Origin: Struthidea cinerea
Taxonomy: Eukaryota > Chordata > Aves > Passeriformes > Corcoracidae
Direction: 5' to 3'
Assembly (NCBI GenBank): GCA_013397865.1
Contig: VZTI01002747.1
Span: 736,647 to 800,646 of the forward strand
Length of the DNA: 64,000 nucleotides
Shown: piece after piece, positions 1 to 12,354 of the stretch
Numbering within the stretch: position 1 is the stretch's first letter
Layout of the letters: every line of letters starts with the position of its first letter
Position numbers and translations under genes: made by a program
Notes under the pieces: model-generated
The model's input: the letters and a program-made list of their open reading frames with translations, nothing else
Told to the model about the DNA's origin: nothing
Database searches by the model: none

Positions 1-411
1 AATTAACTTCAAGTACATTCACTGAAAATTAAAAACTGGAAAGGAATTTTGGTCACTAATTATAATTTTGGATCAATTTCTGCTCCTTGTCTTGTCCCTA
101 TCTACAGCAACACTTTTCATTTCTCCATACAAAACTCATATGAGCATGAAACCAGTCAACAAAAATGACCACATATCAAATAGTAAACAAAAATATTCAG
201 GGACAGACTAAACAAGATTACAAGAGAGGCATTGTTTCAGACTTGAAATTAGAGTATGAAAAACCTGAAGTTGTTCAGACACAATAACCAGTGGTTCCAG
301 AAAAACCCAATAGGCCCACAGAAAATGAGTGGAGAAAATAGCCATTGCTCACCAATTAAAAGCAAAGGTGTAAATTCCAGTTCTTAAATACTATCAAAAA
401 TGGAAAAGCGA
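1..411. other. Unique AT-rich flank, no gene seen
   Basis: This is plain AT-rich sequence upstream of the first LTR. I see no repeat family, splice-flanked exon or RNA gene in it. Confidence 0.6.
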
Positions 412-595
412 CTGTGGTGGCTGATTAGCCAGTGGTACAGGAGACAGAGAGAGCTCTTGTAGGAGGGTCTTTGCTGCCAAAGACTTATTGGTTATGGTGA
501 GGGAAAGGAGCCTCTCCCAGGATACCTGTTCGGTTTTGGTAATGTACCCCAGTTCTGATTTCCCTGGTTGGCTCCTGGTGTTAGCCACACCCCTG

Positions 596-603
596 TATTT
601 AAG
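596..603 (+). promoter_or_regulatory. TATA-like box of the LTR promoter
   Basis: TATTTAAG lies 57 bp upstream of the AATAAA signal in the LTR. That spacing suits a U3 promoter followed by a short R region. Function is inferred only. Confidence 0.5.
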
Positions 604-659
604 ATCGATCTGTCACGTGTTCAGGGTCAATGCCTCTGGAACCCTTCACGAGCACAAGC

Positions 660-665
660 AATAAA
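660..665 (+). terminator. LTR polyadenylation signal AATAAA
   Basis: A canonical AATAAA lies between the TATA-like box and the primer binding site, where the R-region poly(A) signal of an LTR belongs. Confidence 0.6.
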
Positions 666-796
666 CTGCTGTTTGTGGAACTCCATGCAAGGACCCTTCT
701 CAACTCCTTGCCGTCGGATTCATGTTACTGAAGCCATCCCTGCGTCTGTGTGTTCATGCATGTGAGCCACAGGATCAGAAGGGACTCAGTAATAGG

Positions 797-813
797 TGGT
801 GCCCAACGTGGAC
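797..813 (+). other. Retroviral primer binding site, tRNA-Lys1,2 type
   Basis: TGGTGCCCAACGTGG at 797-811 matches 14 of 15 positions of the primer binding site used by retroviruses primed with tRNA-Lys1,2 (TGGCGCCCAACGTGG). The single change is C to T at the fourth base. The site lies immediately 3' of the LTR on the same strand, as expected for first-strand cDNA priming. It ties the LTR to the betaretrovirus-like (ERVK) group and shows that at least the start of the internal region was retained. Confidence 0.75.
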
Positions 814-1420
814 TCCCTTGGACAGGACTCAGTAATAAGCGCCAGTGCTTTTGAAAAGTGGCATTTGCTTTTCAGGTACTGAAAAAATACTTCTTAATTT
901 AAAAAGAAACTACTGAGAATACAATTCAATAGCTATTTACAAGCAGAAGAGACAACAGCTATTGCAAACATTCAAATAGAAGAAAAGCAAAAGGCCAAAA
1001 CTAGAGAACTAAACAATTTAGAGAATCTGTATTTGAAACATAAATTAGCACCTACTGAACAATAGTGCAGAATTATTTACAAAACAAACCCACCATAAAT
1101 AAAACATAAAAAGGGAGTAACCAGACTGCTTGTCCAAAAGCTGAAGATAAAAAGAAGAGCCTCTATCAAAGCATTAAAAAAAAAAAAAAAATTACAGAAT
1201 TAGAAGAGGTGCATTGTATTTTTAATTGAGAATTTGAAAACTTTAAAAGACATAGAAAGATAACTGAACTTTGCAAAAGGGAGGGTTCTGTGCTAATGAA
1301 ACAACAATGAAAGTGGAAAATTGTATGGAAAGAATGCAGTTAAGTGAAGCCAAAGGAGAGAGATGGGACTCCTGGAATCGACATAAGGTGCATATGAGAA
1401 ACATATATCTATGTTTGCAA
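814..1420 (+). mobile_element. A-rich stretch, possible eroded ERV leader or internal remnant
   Basis: The sequence after the primer binding site is strikingly A-rich on the + strand, as the internal regions of many betaretroviruses are. It includes a 16-A run at 1176-1191. Stops occur in all frames, and I see no Gag zinc knuckle, protease or polymerase motif. It may be decayed internal sequence or simply AT-rich flank. The right boundary is arbitrary, at the point where the A skew fades. Confidence 0.3.
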
Positions 1421-2130
1421 GTGGCTACCTAATATCTTATTTTGATGCTTTGAAAAATATCTGCTTTATATACTATGCAAATAAAATCAGTATTAACAAC
1501 ACCACTAAATTTAACACAGTGCAAAAGTATGTAAAATGAAGCAGCTAATCTCAGAAAAAGTAAAGGAGCAAAGAACCTGACCACCAATTTTAGTAACACT
1601 ACAAAAGATGGTTTAACTTAATAGTTTCTTGTTTCACCAATTATGCAAAATTTTTTGACTCTATGATTATTGTAAGAAGTGATGTGTGAAATGGGATTTC
1701 CTAGACACACCATAGACTGATAAGCAATATATATTAGCTGTAGGGAAAATGTCAATAGATGTGTCAGGACAGTTTAAATCGAGAAATATATTTGCCAAAA
1801 ATGTGTACAATTGCCTTTGGTTTAAATATGCATGTCTAATTAATAATGTGAGACTCACTGGAGGATTTCAGTCAAAGAATGAAACTTAAAGTTGTCATAC
1901 ACTACACTACAGCATGTAATTTACATGAATACTGAAGAAATGGAACCCTGTTTAAGGTTTAGATTTCGCCGTATCAGGATACTTTTTTAAAAAAGTTCTG
2001 TTTTTAAATGTGTAGAAACTTAGTGTATATTGTTTTGAAACTTCCTACTACACATACTGATTTTTATATTTGGAAGAACTTGCATCCTTCTGGAGAAAAT
2101 GTCCAGCACTCAGCTGAATAACTGTGTTAC
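1421..2130. other. Unique AT-rich DNA, nothing recognised
   Basis: No repeat, ORF of note or RNA gene is seen between the A-rich ERV-linked segment and the CR1 copy. Confidence 0.55.
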
Positions 2131-2966
2131 ATGATGGGTGAGCAACTGGCTCATGGGTCAGGCACAAGGGGTTACAGTGAATGGGGTGACATACGGCTCA
2201 TGACCTCTCACTAGAGGGGTTCCACAGGGCTCCATCCTTGGCCCTGTGCTCTTCAACATCTACATGAAAGACTTGGACACAGGATTGGAAGGGATGCTGA
2301 GCAAGTTTGCAGATGATACAAAACTGGGAGGAGCTGCTGTCTCTCTCAAAGGCAGGGAGGCCCTGCAGAGACCTCAACAAATTAAAGAACAGGGCAACCA
2401 CCAACCATATGAAGTTCAACATTGGAAAGGGCTGGATTCTGCACCTGGGATGGGGCAACCCTGGATGTATGGACAGACTGGGGAACAAGCAGCTGAAGAC
2501 CAGCACTGTGGAAAGGGACCTGGGAATCCTGGTCAATGGCAGGTTGAATCTGAGTCAGCGGTACCCTGGCAGCCAGGAGGGCCAACCCTGTCCTGGGGAG
2601 CATCAGGCAGCCAGGCAAGGGAGGGGATTGTCCTGCTCTCCTCTCCACTGGGGCGGCCTCACCTCGAGTGCTGGGGGCAGTTCTGGGTGCCACAATATAA
2701 GAAAGATATGAAGCCATTAGAGAGTGTCCAAAGGAGGGCCACAAGGAAGGTGAAGGGACTTGATGGGGAGCTGTATGAGGAGTGGCTGAGGTCACTTGGT
2801 CTGTTCAGCCTGGAGAAGAGGAGACTGAGGGGAAACCTCATTGCAGTTACAACTTCCTCAAAGGTAAGTGGGCCGGAGGCAGGTACCAATCTTTTCACTC
2901 TTTCCCTGTCACTGGTCACTTTCCCTGACCACTGACAAGACCCAAGGAAATAGCATGAAGCTACAG
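2131..2966 (+). mobile_element. CR1 LINE fragment with reverse-transcriptase remnant
   Basis: This is a 5'-truncated CR1 non-LTR retrotransposon copy, sense on the + strand. The conceptual translation shows the fingers/palm of the CR1 reverse transcriptase. The VPQGS motif lies near 2218, followed by LFNIYMKDLD and by FADD at about 2310, the catalytic YxDD-type box. Further on come the C-terminal CR1 signatures RPHLE, QRRAT and LFSLEKRRLRG (about 2655-2830). The reading frame is broken. A TGA at about 2198 replaces an expected Trp codon, the frame shifts after the FADD region near 2365 and returns near 2640. After 2870 the sequence still follows the CR1 3' part (CCCAAGGAAATAGCATGAAGC) but stops before the 3' UTR and octamer tail. 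The copy is therefore truncated at both ends. Confidence 0.9.
2167..2870 (+). pseudogene. CR1 ORF2 reverse-transcriptase pseudogene
   Basis: This is the coding part of the CR1 copy: about 230 codons of the palm to thumb region of the reverse transcriptase, where the full CR1 ORF2 protein runs to about 900-1000 residues with an N-terminal endonuclease. The FADD catalytic pair is preserved. One in-frame stop and two compensating frameshifts make it non-functional. The open frame from a GTG at 2246 is only the fortuitous uninterrupted part and is not a host gene. Confidence 0.85.
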
Positions 2967-5900
2967 TCATACTGTTCCATTTCTGACCCATGTTCATCTA
3001 ACCCAAAAAAGCCTTTTACTCCACTTGTCACTTACTTTTCACCAGGATTCTTTGCTCTTAGGCTGCATTTATGACACACCTAATTCATTGTCCTTAGCAC
3101 TTGTTTTTGTCTTGGTGCCTCAAATGTCAGTTCTGAGCTATTTCCCAAGAAAGGTCATTTCTAGCCATAATCTGTGCAGATTCGAGTCAGTCTCTGGACT
3201 GCTAATCTCAGGATTTATTTTAGCTTTGGTAGCACTCGTACAGCTGACATAATACAACAGAAGAATATGAATGATGTCACAAATAAAAATTTGCAGCACG
3301 TAACATCTTTCAGTAACCCTAAATTAAAAAAAACATAGCACTAACAAAAATCCCAGAATTAGCAGTAATTAACAGATCTGGAATAATTTAAACAGATATG
3401 ACTAAATACAGTTGCTTCCCAGGTTATTATATCCTGCCTCTAACTACCTTTAAGCATAAAGTTATCCTTTCTTGTAGGACTGCTATTTCAGATCAACAGC
3501 AAATATTTTAACCTGAAATAATATCTAACAAAGCAGGGAGAAGGGGGGATTTTAAAGGTTAGTCTAAATATTTTCTCTTTAGCTCATATTTGCATTCATT
3601 ACTGCAGACCAAATGCACATACAGATGAAATGTACTGCAGGACAGAATTGAACAGGATATTGTCAAATCAGTGTTTCAATGAACTTTCTGACAGATTAAT
3701 ATTAGTGTCTTTTTGGGTTACAATATTTAAAGTACAATGTATAACTACAGGATAGAAAATATTCTTTTTGGAAACCGCAACTTAAAAGATTTTAATTTTC
3801 GTCATCGTATATATATTCAGTTTTAAATAGTCTTATTAATTGTCTCTTCCATGCAGTTTTAATCAGGCAATATACAGCAAAAACTACATGAGAAAGCTAT
3901 TTCACAGATGACAAAATTCTCTGAAGTAACAGTTATGGAAACAACTTATTGTATGCAAAGAAAAACAAATCTGTCTTCCGGGAGGACTGTCAGAATACAC
4001 AGTAACTTACTGACTAGATAACGGATGAGTCTCACATATTGACACTTTGTTCCAACCACGCAAATCACTCACTATGCTTATCTAGAAATTGGCTAGTTCT
4101 GTATCAATGAGGACTTCTCATCTCATCTGGTGTTTTCTAAATTTGTTGTGGATTCTTCAAATAAGAAGATACATCTTCCATTCAATGAAAAGCAAAAATA
4201 ATCAAAGTGGCATTTTTTTTTACAGTTTTGTAAAAGAAATATGCTTCAATTATATATGAAAGTTCAAAATTAGTCGATACATCTATCTTTCCTACTACCA
4301 CTTACCTAAAGAGTTCTTCTCTAGACAGCTCATCTTATGTACAAGAAATGACAAAAGTAGTTGTAGTGTAAGAAAATGGCCTCATTATGGCCAAAACAAT
4401 AGCCCCACACATAAAGAAGGTGTCAATGAGTGAGGAAAGCTCAGGCTGATCAGTGTACTAAAGCAGTTCTCTTGCTATGAAGTTATCAGAAAAATTTCCA
4501 GAGACTTCATAAAGGTGTAAAAACTCTTCTCATGATTACACAAGCATGACCTAAGAAATCAAACTGATACCCACTGAGATGTGCAGTTTTTTCACTGAAT
4601 AAAAACAAAGTGAAAGGAAGTTGCTCACTATAATAACCAGTAAATTCTTATTATGTAAGAAAAATAAATAAATAAAAAGGCTTGTCATTTTGCAAAATAG
4701 ACTGATTTAAGTTATGTGTAAATTACACATTCCTCTTTCACAGTGTCTCACTACATGTAATAATACCAATTTAAATAAGCCAGTGCCTTACTGAACAATA
4801 GTTCAAGCAGCACATATTTCAAAGGGTGAATAAATATTCAATTTTAATACAATCACAATCTTTTGTCCAACAAAAGCTTGTTCTTTCAGGGATTTTACTG
4901 AAGCGATTCTCAAGTTATTCTGTGAGGCAAATTCTTTCAAGTTTTGCATCTCTTTTTCAGCCCAGTGATTAAATACATTCTAAATTAAAACCACTTTATG
5001 TCTTTTTATGCCAGTCTGCATTATATATTTCCATTAGTACAGTGAGAAAAAAATGCATGAATACTTGTTTTTTAACATCATCTTCCTGTTATTGAAACTT
5101 CACTTTCCCTCAATTTTTCTTACATATTAAAAATCTTCAAATTTTTAAAAAAATGTGAATAAATTGATTGCTTCAGCTGTAATATGCATCAAATCCAAAA
5201 AAGACTGAACAGCATAATCCTTTAAAAATCTAGAATAGAAACTACTCCCCAGTTTTAAATATCTTAAAAATTCTTTAGTTGCTTATAGAGATTTTTCTAA
5301 ACTCAAAAGCAAATGAACAAACAAAATTAAAAAAAAAACCAGACAAAACCAACAACACAAAACAAAGTAAGACACGAAAAACAAAATAAACTCATTTATG
5401 TTTCCTGTCAATTTGCATGATTTGTTTTGCTTAGTTTTTCTCCTGGCACTTAGAAACTTTGAGATCTGCATGGCCTACTTTCACTGCCATTTCAGGAAGG
5501 ATTCATGTCGTCTGCTTTGGAGGTGTCTGTATCTCAGCTAGTTCCCTTATGTTCTGTAGTGAATAGAGAGAAACTGGTCACTTTTAGTACCCAATTTATG
5601 TAACTTATTTTAGATGTCTGTTTCAAAATGAGATGGTTTACTCACCTGGGAATGCCCATTTATCTTCACTGACTGCAAGGGGGAGAAGTCTGAAAAATGA
5701 ACTTAAATTTAGACACCTTCATTTGGCCAGATGAAACCCAGGCTTATAGTCCTTCCAGATACAATCTCTATTTCACATGCCCAATGGGCCTTTTGCTTTT
5801 AAATCCTGTATAATAGAACCTTGTTTCCTGACAAAGTTTCACTGTGCTACTCCCTGAGCCAGTCACTAGTAATTTGCTTGTAAATTCTGTAAAAGATAGC

Positions 5901-8900
5901 ATTATTCCAACAGTGACATGGTTTGCTTTCTCTTGTCTGTATGTTTTTGATTCTGCTATTACAGCATCATATAGCTGAACTTCCACTAAAATTTGGGCAG
6001 ATCTAGAGCTAGCCATTTTCTCTCACTTTTTCAGTTTCCTAAATTTGTATGGAAGTTGGTGTACTACTGATTTCACGCCTTGGTTTGGGGTTTTTTTTGA
6101 CACCCTTTTTAAAGGGCAACCCATTAGGTTCTATTTCCTTTTTAATTAGTTTCATTCTCTGAGCTATACTGCACTTAGGATAATTTCAGTATCTTCAACT
6201 GTAAGAATGTCATCCTAAACCATATTCTCTTCTATACTTCACAGCTTTCTTACAGCTCTTCAATTTAAAAATTTTCTTGCAATCTTCTTGATGTTAAGTG
6301 TCAACAGTTTGGTTTTAGGTGAAGTGCCCTTCTTACGTAGGTGCCCTTTATTTGGAAAGTCCGTCACATAATGTTTCTTCCACAAAATGTTAAAAACCTT
6401 TACATATGAGCCTCTGAGTTTTAAACACTGGGTTGATGAGCAGAGCTAATAGCCAAAAGCAATAGCTTTGGACTTATTTCCATATTTCTCACCTATTTTG
6501 GGTTTTGGACAGGTTTCTTTTGGACTCATTTACACTAAAGTAATTATTTAATTCCCAGAATGGCATTTGCTAATCCCTTTGCAGGACACAGATTATCTAC
6601 TATCCCTCAGAGGACTGACAGACTGTCACTAACAAGCATTTTAAATTAAAATTGCTGTTATGTTGCAATTAACAAACAGAAATAAATCACTGATATAGCT
6701 AAATCTCAGAAACCCAAGATGAGGTTGTTCAAGTACACCACCGTTCTCATTTTCTTAACAACTCTTCAATAACACTGGAGTCAAAAAAACAGTTTTAAAA
6801 CAAACACATATTTCATTCAAGCCTTAGGAACAGAACAGAAAGGTTTTTCTTGCTTGATTCGCAATAGAAACACTACAACCACTTATTGTTTAAAGTATTA
6901 ATTCTTCAGAGACATATTAAAGACTCCATCAATATGTAAACCACTTGCACTGTATCATTTGTAGCTTTGCTTGACATTTAGTTTCATACATAAAAACCAA
7001 GGGACAAAATTGTTCTTCATGCTTGTTGATATTCTAAATTTGATGTACATCAGAAATGAACCTGGCATAATTCCAGTTTATTTCACTCTGGACACACTAG
7101 GGAAAATATGCTCAGGTTTTAGCCTCCCAATAATTCTCACAAGAATCAAAACTCTCTCTCCAAATGAATTGTTAGCAACAAAATTCACTATCCAAGGTCA
7201 AAAAATATTGCTGACTGTATATGAAAACGTTTTAAGGAAGCTCATGAACAAAGACAGTAACCTTGATATTTTTCATTTACATGCTTTGATAAATCCCTTT
7301 TGGAAGATCAGGCACTTAGTATTTACAATTACATTATCTGCACAGATATAATAAGCAAACTGCATTGATTTCAGCCCAGTTGTATGAAGCAAATGATCTG
7401 ATAGCTTTTTTCCACACTTACCACATTGTATTTCAAGCTTAATTTATCTACATTAATTCTAGTGCTACCTTTCTTGACTATAAAGTGACAACAAGTGGAA
7501 GGAAGAGACTATATTCTTTTCTTCATGAGTAAGTTCCTTTCACATAGTTTACTAGAGACAGCCCTCAGATTTCCTGGAAAGAAATCTCAGCTTCCCTGTA
7601 GGGACACTCCACAGTACAGATCCAGAAGGTACATAATCCTTGCATGCAGAAGTAAGCCTGATAGAATGACTATTCACACCACTATAGTTTCAGCAGCTTT
7701 AACTACCATCATTACCAATCTCTAATATTTTGATTTATATATATAACTTTTCAGGCTTATTCCAACCTGAGGTTAGATAGAAGTTGGTTATTTATATAAT
7801 GACAGCTCATCTGTCATACACAATTTTGAAACAAGATAATTAAAGCCCATAAGCAAGGGTGCTGGGTATGCTGGGATTCCAGGTGGACTTTGAGAGCTGT
7901 CTCAGACTTGTCTCTTCTGTAACCTCAGATTTTTTTTCCCCCCTAAACCTCAGTACCACTTGTGCAAGATCACAGTGCTTCCTTGCCTGAAAAAGCTGTT
8001 TGGAAAACAGCCACAAATTTTAGTGAACTTAAACACATTCTACTTTAATTACGTTGGCTATATATGCATTTAGATGGAAAGCAAGGTGAAAGAGGCACAT
8101 CCAAAATCAACCATGTTTGCAGACAGATAACTATGGAGATGATGAGACAGAAAAAGAGGATGTGAGCCCTACTGCATCCATTAGCCAAACCCTTGGTAAA
8201 TTACAGGCATCAAAATAAAGCTGGCATTGGAAGCTGTAACTGCCCACTTATGCACTGGCAGTCATGAAAAAAGAGTATATGCAGTACTTCCCATTCTGCA
8301 ATTCCTTCTTGAAAAATTACTGAAGGTGATTTTGCTTCCAAATCTTTCAAAAACTCACAGTATATAGAAAAGTATTCAAGGACCATTACACTGTCTCTTT
8401 ATTTTTCAAGGAACAGACACTTGCATGTGGCTATACAGTCCTGTTAAGTACCTTCTAAAAAGTAAACTTACAGGTCCCAACACTGCTGAGAAGGCAGTAC
8501 ATTCAAAAAGCAGTAAAGCTCACATTTATCTAAGTAATGAAACTGTACAGTGAGCAAAAAATGTAAAATACTGTTGCTGGAGAACAATCTCTCTTCTAAT
8601 TTAACACTGAAAAATCCAAATAATCTGAAGACTATGCAGTGTTACATTAACTGATGCTGCTTGATCTCAAAAATAGCTCATAACCTGCTATGATGGCTGG
8701 TTATGGTTTGGTCATGCATTTTAAGTTCATCTTCAATACTTAATTTAGACTTTGTGAGTTAATACATTATGTTCTATTCTCTAGTTTTCTAGAGAATTTC
8801 TTTACATCTCTTCATAATTTAGTTGCTTCAAATGCTGTGGAAAATTCAACAGGATGGAAAAACCATTATGAATATTTCCAGGCTACAGTGCAATGTGCCT

Positions 8901-9770
8901 AATGAGAAAATTAAATTTCATTTTCTCAAAAACCAACATATGTAGTACTAAAAGTCCTTGTCAGTCTTTAACTATAATTGTATTCTGCTCACTTCTAAGA
9001 GTGTCTAATTAGTCGTTACTCACACTGACAAAACACATACCCTATGCTTCAGAACCAAATATGACACAGCAAAATATTTTAGGCATGTGTTGTTAAGTAT
9101 GTATTTTTGAATATTCCAGGAACACAGCCATCAGAGACCAAGAGATTCTGGTGTCATTTGAAATTGTCTGGCAAGATGGAAAAGTTTAGAATGAATCTTT
9201 TTATTGCCTCATATCAAGATCAACAGATAAAAATCTGCAGCAATGTTGAGCTCACACTATTGACAAGTAGAAATAGGATTTCTACCCATTATTTCTTTTC
9301 TTTGGATAGCAAATAGAGTAATGAAAGAATTAGCGTGAATGTTTATGTCTGGCATCTAGCAGAGCTTAGTAATTTGTAGAGTGCGGGAAAGTGAAGATTG
9401 GCTGATGGGTTTAATTTGGACTTGTTTTTACACTTAAAGTAAATTTAGCTAAATTGTTTGGATACAAAAATCTAAATGTTTCATTTTCCAAGCATGTAGT
9501 TCTTTCAGAACCTCTTCCAGAAACATTCACACATAGTATCATTTCCTTAAAAGATGCAATTCTAATGAATAACTATTCGTCTGTTAGTAAATTTTGTTTT
9601 GAAGCAATATGATTTACAGCCGAAGACTGTGAAGTTTGGAAAAACTTTGATATGTGACAGAAACTAAGTTTACAATAAAAGGTGGCCAAGAAATTCTTTG
9701 CTATGATATGTAAATCATACTACTGCACTTACAGTAGTGTTGCCAGTACTGTCCAGTCTCACAGAATACC
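2967..9770. other. 6.8 kb of unique AT-rich non-coding DNA
   Basis: I recognise no gene or transposon here. There is an A/AC-rich low-complexity patch at 5305-5391 and otherwise only small homopolymer runs. ORFs of up to 126 codons occur (6971-7351), but they lack any known domain and are compatible with chance in AT-rich DNA. Very old repeats too diverged to recognise by eye may be present. Confidence 0.5.
5305..5391. repeat. A/AC-rich low-complexity tract
   Basis: This run is made almost entirely of A and C on the + strand (repeated AAAAC, AACAAC and ACAAAAC steps, with a nine-base poly(A) run). It is simple sequence with no coding meaning. Confidence 0.7.
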
Positions 9771-10227
9771 AGTGTCATTGTTGGAGCAATTCCAGAGAAG
9801 GGCTACAAAGATGACCAGAGGGCAGGAGCACCTCTCCCATGAAGACAGGCTGAGAGGTTGTTCAGCCTGGAGAAGAGAAGACTTTGGGGAGATCTCATGC
9901 CTTCCAGTACCTGGAGGAGGCCTACAGAAAAGCTGGAGAGAAATTTTTACAAGGGCAAGTACATTTTTACCAGGACTGGACAAGGGTTAATGGCTTTAAA
10001 CAGAAAGATCAGAGCAGATATGAGGAAGAAGTCTTTGATGGTGAGGATAGTGAGACACTGGAACAAGTTGCCCAGGGAAGTTGTGAATGCCTGGAAGTTT
10101 CAAGGCCAGGCTGGATGGGGTTTTGAGTAGCCTGGTCTAGTGAAAGGTGTCCCTGCCCATGGCAGGGGGATTGGAACTAGACGTTCTTTAAAGTCCCTTA
10201 ATATCCAAACCATTCTATGATTCTATG
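9771..10227 (+). mobile_element. CR1 LINE 3' end with octamer tail
   Basis: This is a 5'-truncated CR1 copy, sense on +. It covers the last part of ORF2 and the 3' UTR. Recognisable stretches are the QRRATKM segment (about 9791), the LFSLEKRRL segment (about 9860), the RHWNKLPREVV segment (about 10050) and the conserved 3' UTR around GGTGTCCCTGCCCATGGCAG (about 10147). It ends in two perfect tandem octamers, ATTCTATG at 10212-10219 and 10220-10227, which are the hallmark 3' terminus used in CR1 target-primed reverse transcription. A frameshift splits the QRRAT and LFSLEK parts, so it is a dead copy. No target-site duplication is expected or seen. Confidence 0.93.
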
Positions 10228-12354
10228 TACACTTGGACTTTTCATAAAACTGTATTAGGCACAAGAGAGGTAGCAATCTTTGTAAAACATGCAATCCTTG
10301 CAGTTTTTGTGGTCAAAAAAGACTGTCTTACTCCCAAAATTTTCCCTTAATTTTCAACAGATTTCTACCAAAATCCTGTGACAGGCATTTACAGTAAACT
10401 TTCGCTTCCTTTCGACTGCCTGATCGGTACAATTTGCTAACAGCCTAAGCCTGAAGTATTCCTGGCAGATCTCACTCCCTTCACACTGTTTGACTAGCAC
10501 AAAAAAGGTATCTGGAGATCCAGTTTCCCTAGATGCTTATGCAAAACTGTAAGAAGAAGGGAAACATAATTCAGGCTGATAGGCTTTTGACCACTGGTCT
10601 AACCCCATGTGAGCATTTTAGATGTTTTACCATATCCTTTTGAATATAGCACCTAAAGCCACAGGCATTCATCAAGGCATAGGAATATGGATATATACAA
10701 TCTTATACACTCTGACTTATACTTTGTTATTTTCTTGTGAATTCATACCACTTGCTTTGCTTTTTGTCTGCTATTTAACATCTAGTTTTCAAAGATTTGC
10801 ATGTCATAATCTCATGTTTTCATTACCATGTGATAACTGTCAACTGAAGCCCATAATTTTAGATACAGAGCCAGGATTCCTTTTTTATGCCATGTACACC
10901 ACCTTAAATTTAACTACACTGATTTTCATTCTATTTGCCATACACTCAATTCAATAAAGTCCCCTGGCAAATTTTCGTTGTTGGTGCTACCTTACCTACC
11001 CAGAGTAAGTTAGTAAGTCAACACCAAATTGATACATATCAGTGCTTACCGGGGTTTTTTTCCATAGTATTTATGAATATATTGAAAAGCCTATGTTCAA
11101 TAAAGATATTGCAAACTTCACGGGAAACCATTCTTCACTGATCAAAGCATCATACATTTTAATCAAGTATTTATCCTTGCAAACTTAAACACAATAACTA
11201 TTTTCCTTTATAACCTCTGGTAAAGTACCAGAGTTAGCATCCTTTATAAATTCTGGCCAAATGTATTTATTAACAGGATTCAGATAGCAACCAATTCTCT
11301 CAAAGCAGCACCGTATATCCAAAATGAAAAATTTCCTTTTACAACAGCCATGTTCGCTTGTCCAAAAGCATATGATATTTACCCATTCATTCATTAATTC
11401 TATTATCCACTCAATAATCAATAATGAAAAGGAAAAATCACGACTTTAAATGCACTCAGATGGTATTAGGAAGAGTTTTTGTTTTGCAATGATCAATTAC
11501 ACAAAATGATGGCGATTCAATGTTTTCCTTAGAATAACAGAAACACCACAGTTATATCAGAAAGTGCTTTATTTTCACACACAATTTCTTTAGTCTGTAT
11601 TTCCGTCTAAAGATTATATTAGACACTTGTAACAACTGCATAAATGGTCTGCATTAATGAACAGGTATTTCAGTCATTTATAGGACTGCTAATATTTGAA
11701 CCTATGAAATCATTATGTAAATTAAACTAATTTCCACCACAGCCATTCAACTTCAAACAGCTGCACAAACCAGGATTTTTCCTTTTCTAAAGAAATCTGC
11801 ATACTATTGTGTTTTGTATCACAATTATACAGCACGTGTATTGTCCTTTACTGGAACAAGAGACCTTGAAGCCACGGTCCATATTTTAGGTGCTTGCTGT
11901 GATGCTCACCTTACCATCTGTTCACATTAATCTCTCCAATGAATCCGCTCAAAACCATGCCAAATATAATCAGATTTACGGTAAAAAATATTTGTAATTA
12001 GAGGCAGAAAGGAGCACTTGATCACTAGAAGCAGTGAAGTTCTATGTGCATCTTTAGTCAGTCACCTTTAAGCTTGCATTACCATAATTGACAGTTTTTC
12101 TTCTTTTGAAAACACCCACTTGACAAAGTGGACAAGATAATCTAGCTACTGTATTAGCTCTGTAGCTTTTATGACCAAGTGACTCTACACAAAGACAGCA
12201 TGACTTGGCCTCTCCATTTCCTTCTCCTTCTTATCACCCCCTACAGCAGACTAGCAAAACAACCTACGTCTTTGGAAAGAACATTAAAATGCTATTACTT
12301 AATGAATACTTTTGGAAACAATATAGGGTGTGTCACAGATTCTCAACACCAAAG
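10228..12354. other. Unique AT-rich non-coding DNA
   Basis: No repeat family or gene is recognised between the two CR1 copies. The 111-codon hydrophobic ORF at 10622-10957 is judged a chance ORF. Confidence 0.5.

Larger units (their letters stand above)
412..795 (+). mobile_element. ERV long terminal repeat (betaretrovirus-like, class II/ERVK type)
   Basis: This segment has the order of parts expected of a retroviral LTR read on the + strand. It opens with TGTGGTGGCTG at 412. A TATA-like box (TATTTAAG) lies at 596-603 and a polyadenylation signal (AATAAA) at 660-665. About 130 bp of U5-like sequence follows, ending just before a primer binding site at 797. The inferred length of about 384 bp is normal for an avian class II LTR. 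The 5' edge is set by the first TGTGG that fits. The 3' edge is set by the primer binding site, because no clean terminal CA is visible there. No second LTR follows within the window, so this is a 5' LTR whose partner is lost or unrecognisable. The LTR would once have driven and terminated proviral transcripts. The short ORFs across it are not genes. Confidence 0.72.

Noticed and set aside
285..300. CAGTGGTTCCAG, resembling a hAT-type terminal inverted repeat
   Set aside because: No matching inverted partner or 8-bp duplication was found nearby.
568..765. 65-codon ORF
   Set aside because: It lies wholly inside the ERV LTR and spans its TATA-like box and poly(A) signal, so it is a by-product.
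2382..2795. 137-codon ORF on the minus strand
   Set aside because: It is the antisense shadow of the CR1 reverse-transcriptase region.
10622..10957. 111-codon hydrophobic ORF resembling a membrane protein
   Set aside because: T-rich codons give apparent hydrophobic segments. There is no family motif, no supporting context, and the length is expected by chance in AT-rich DNA.
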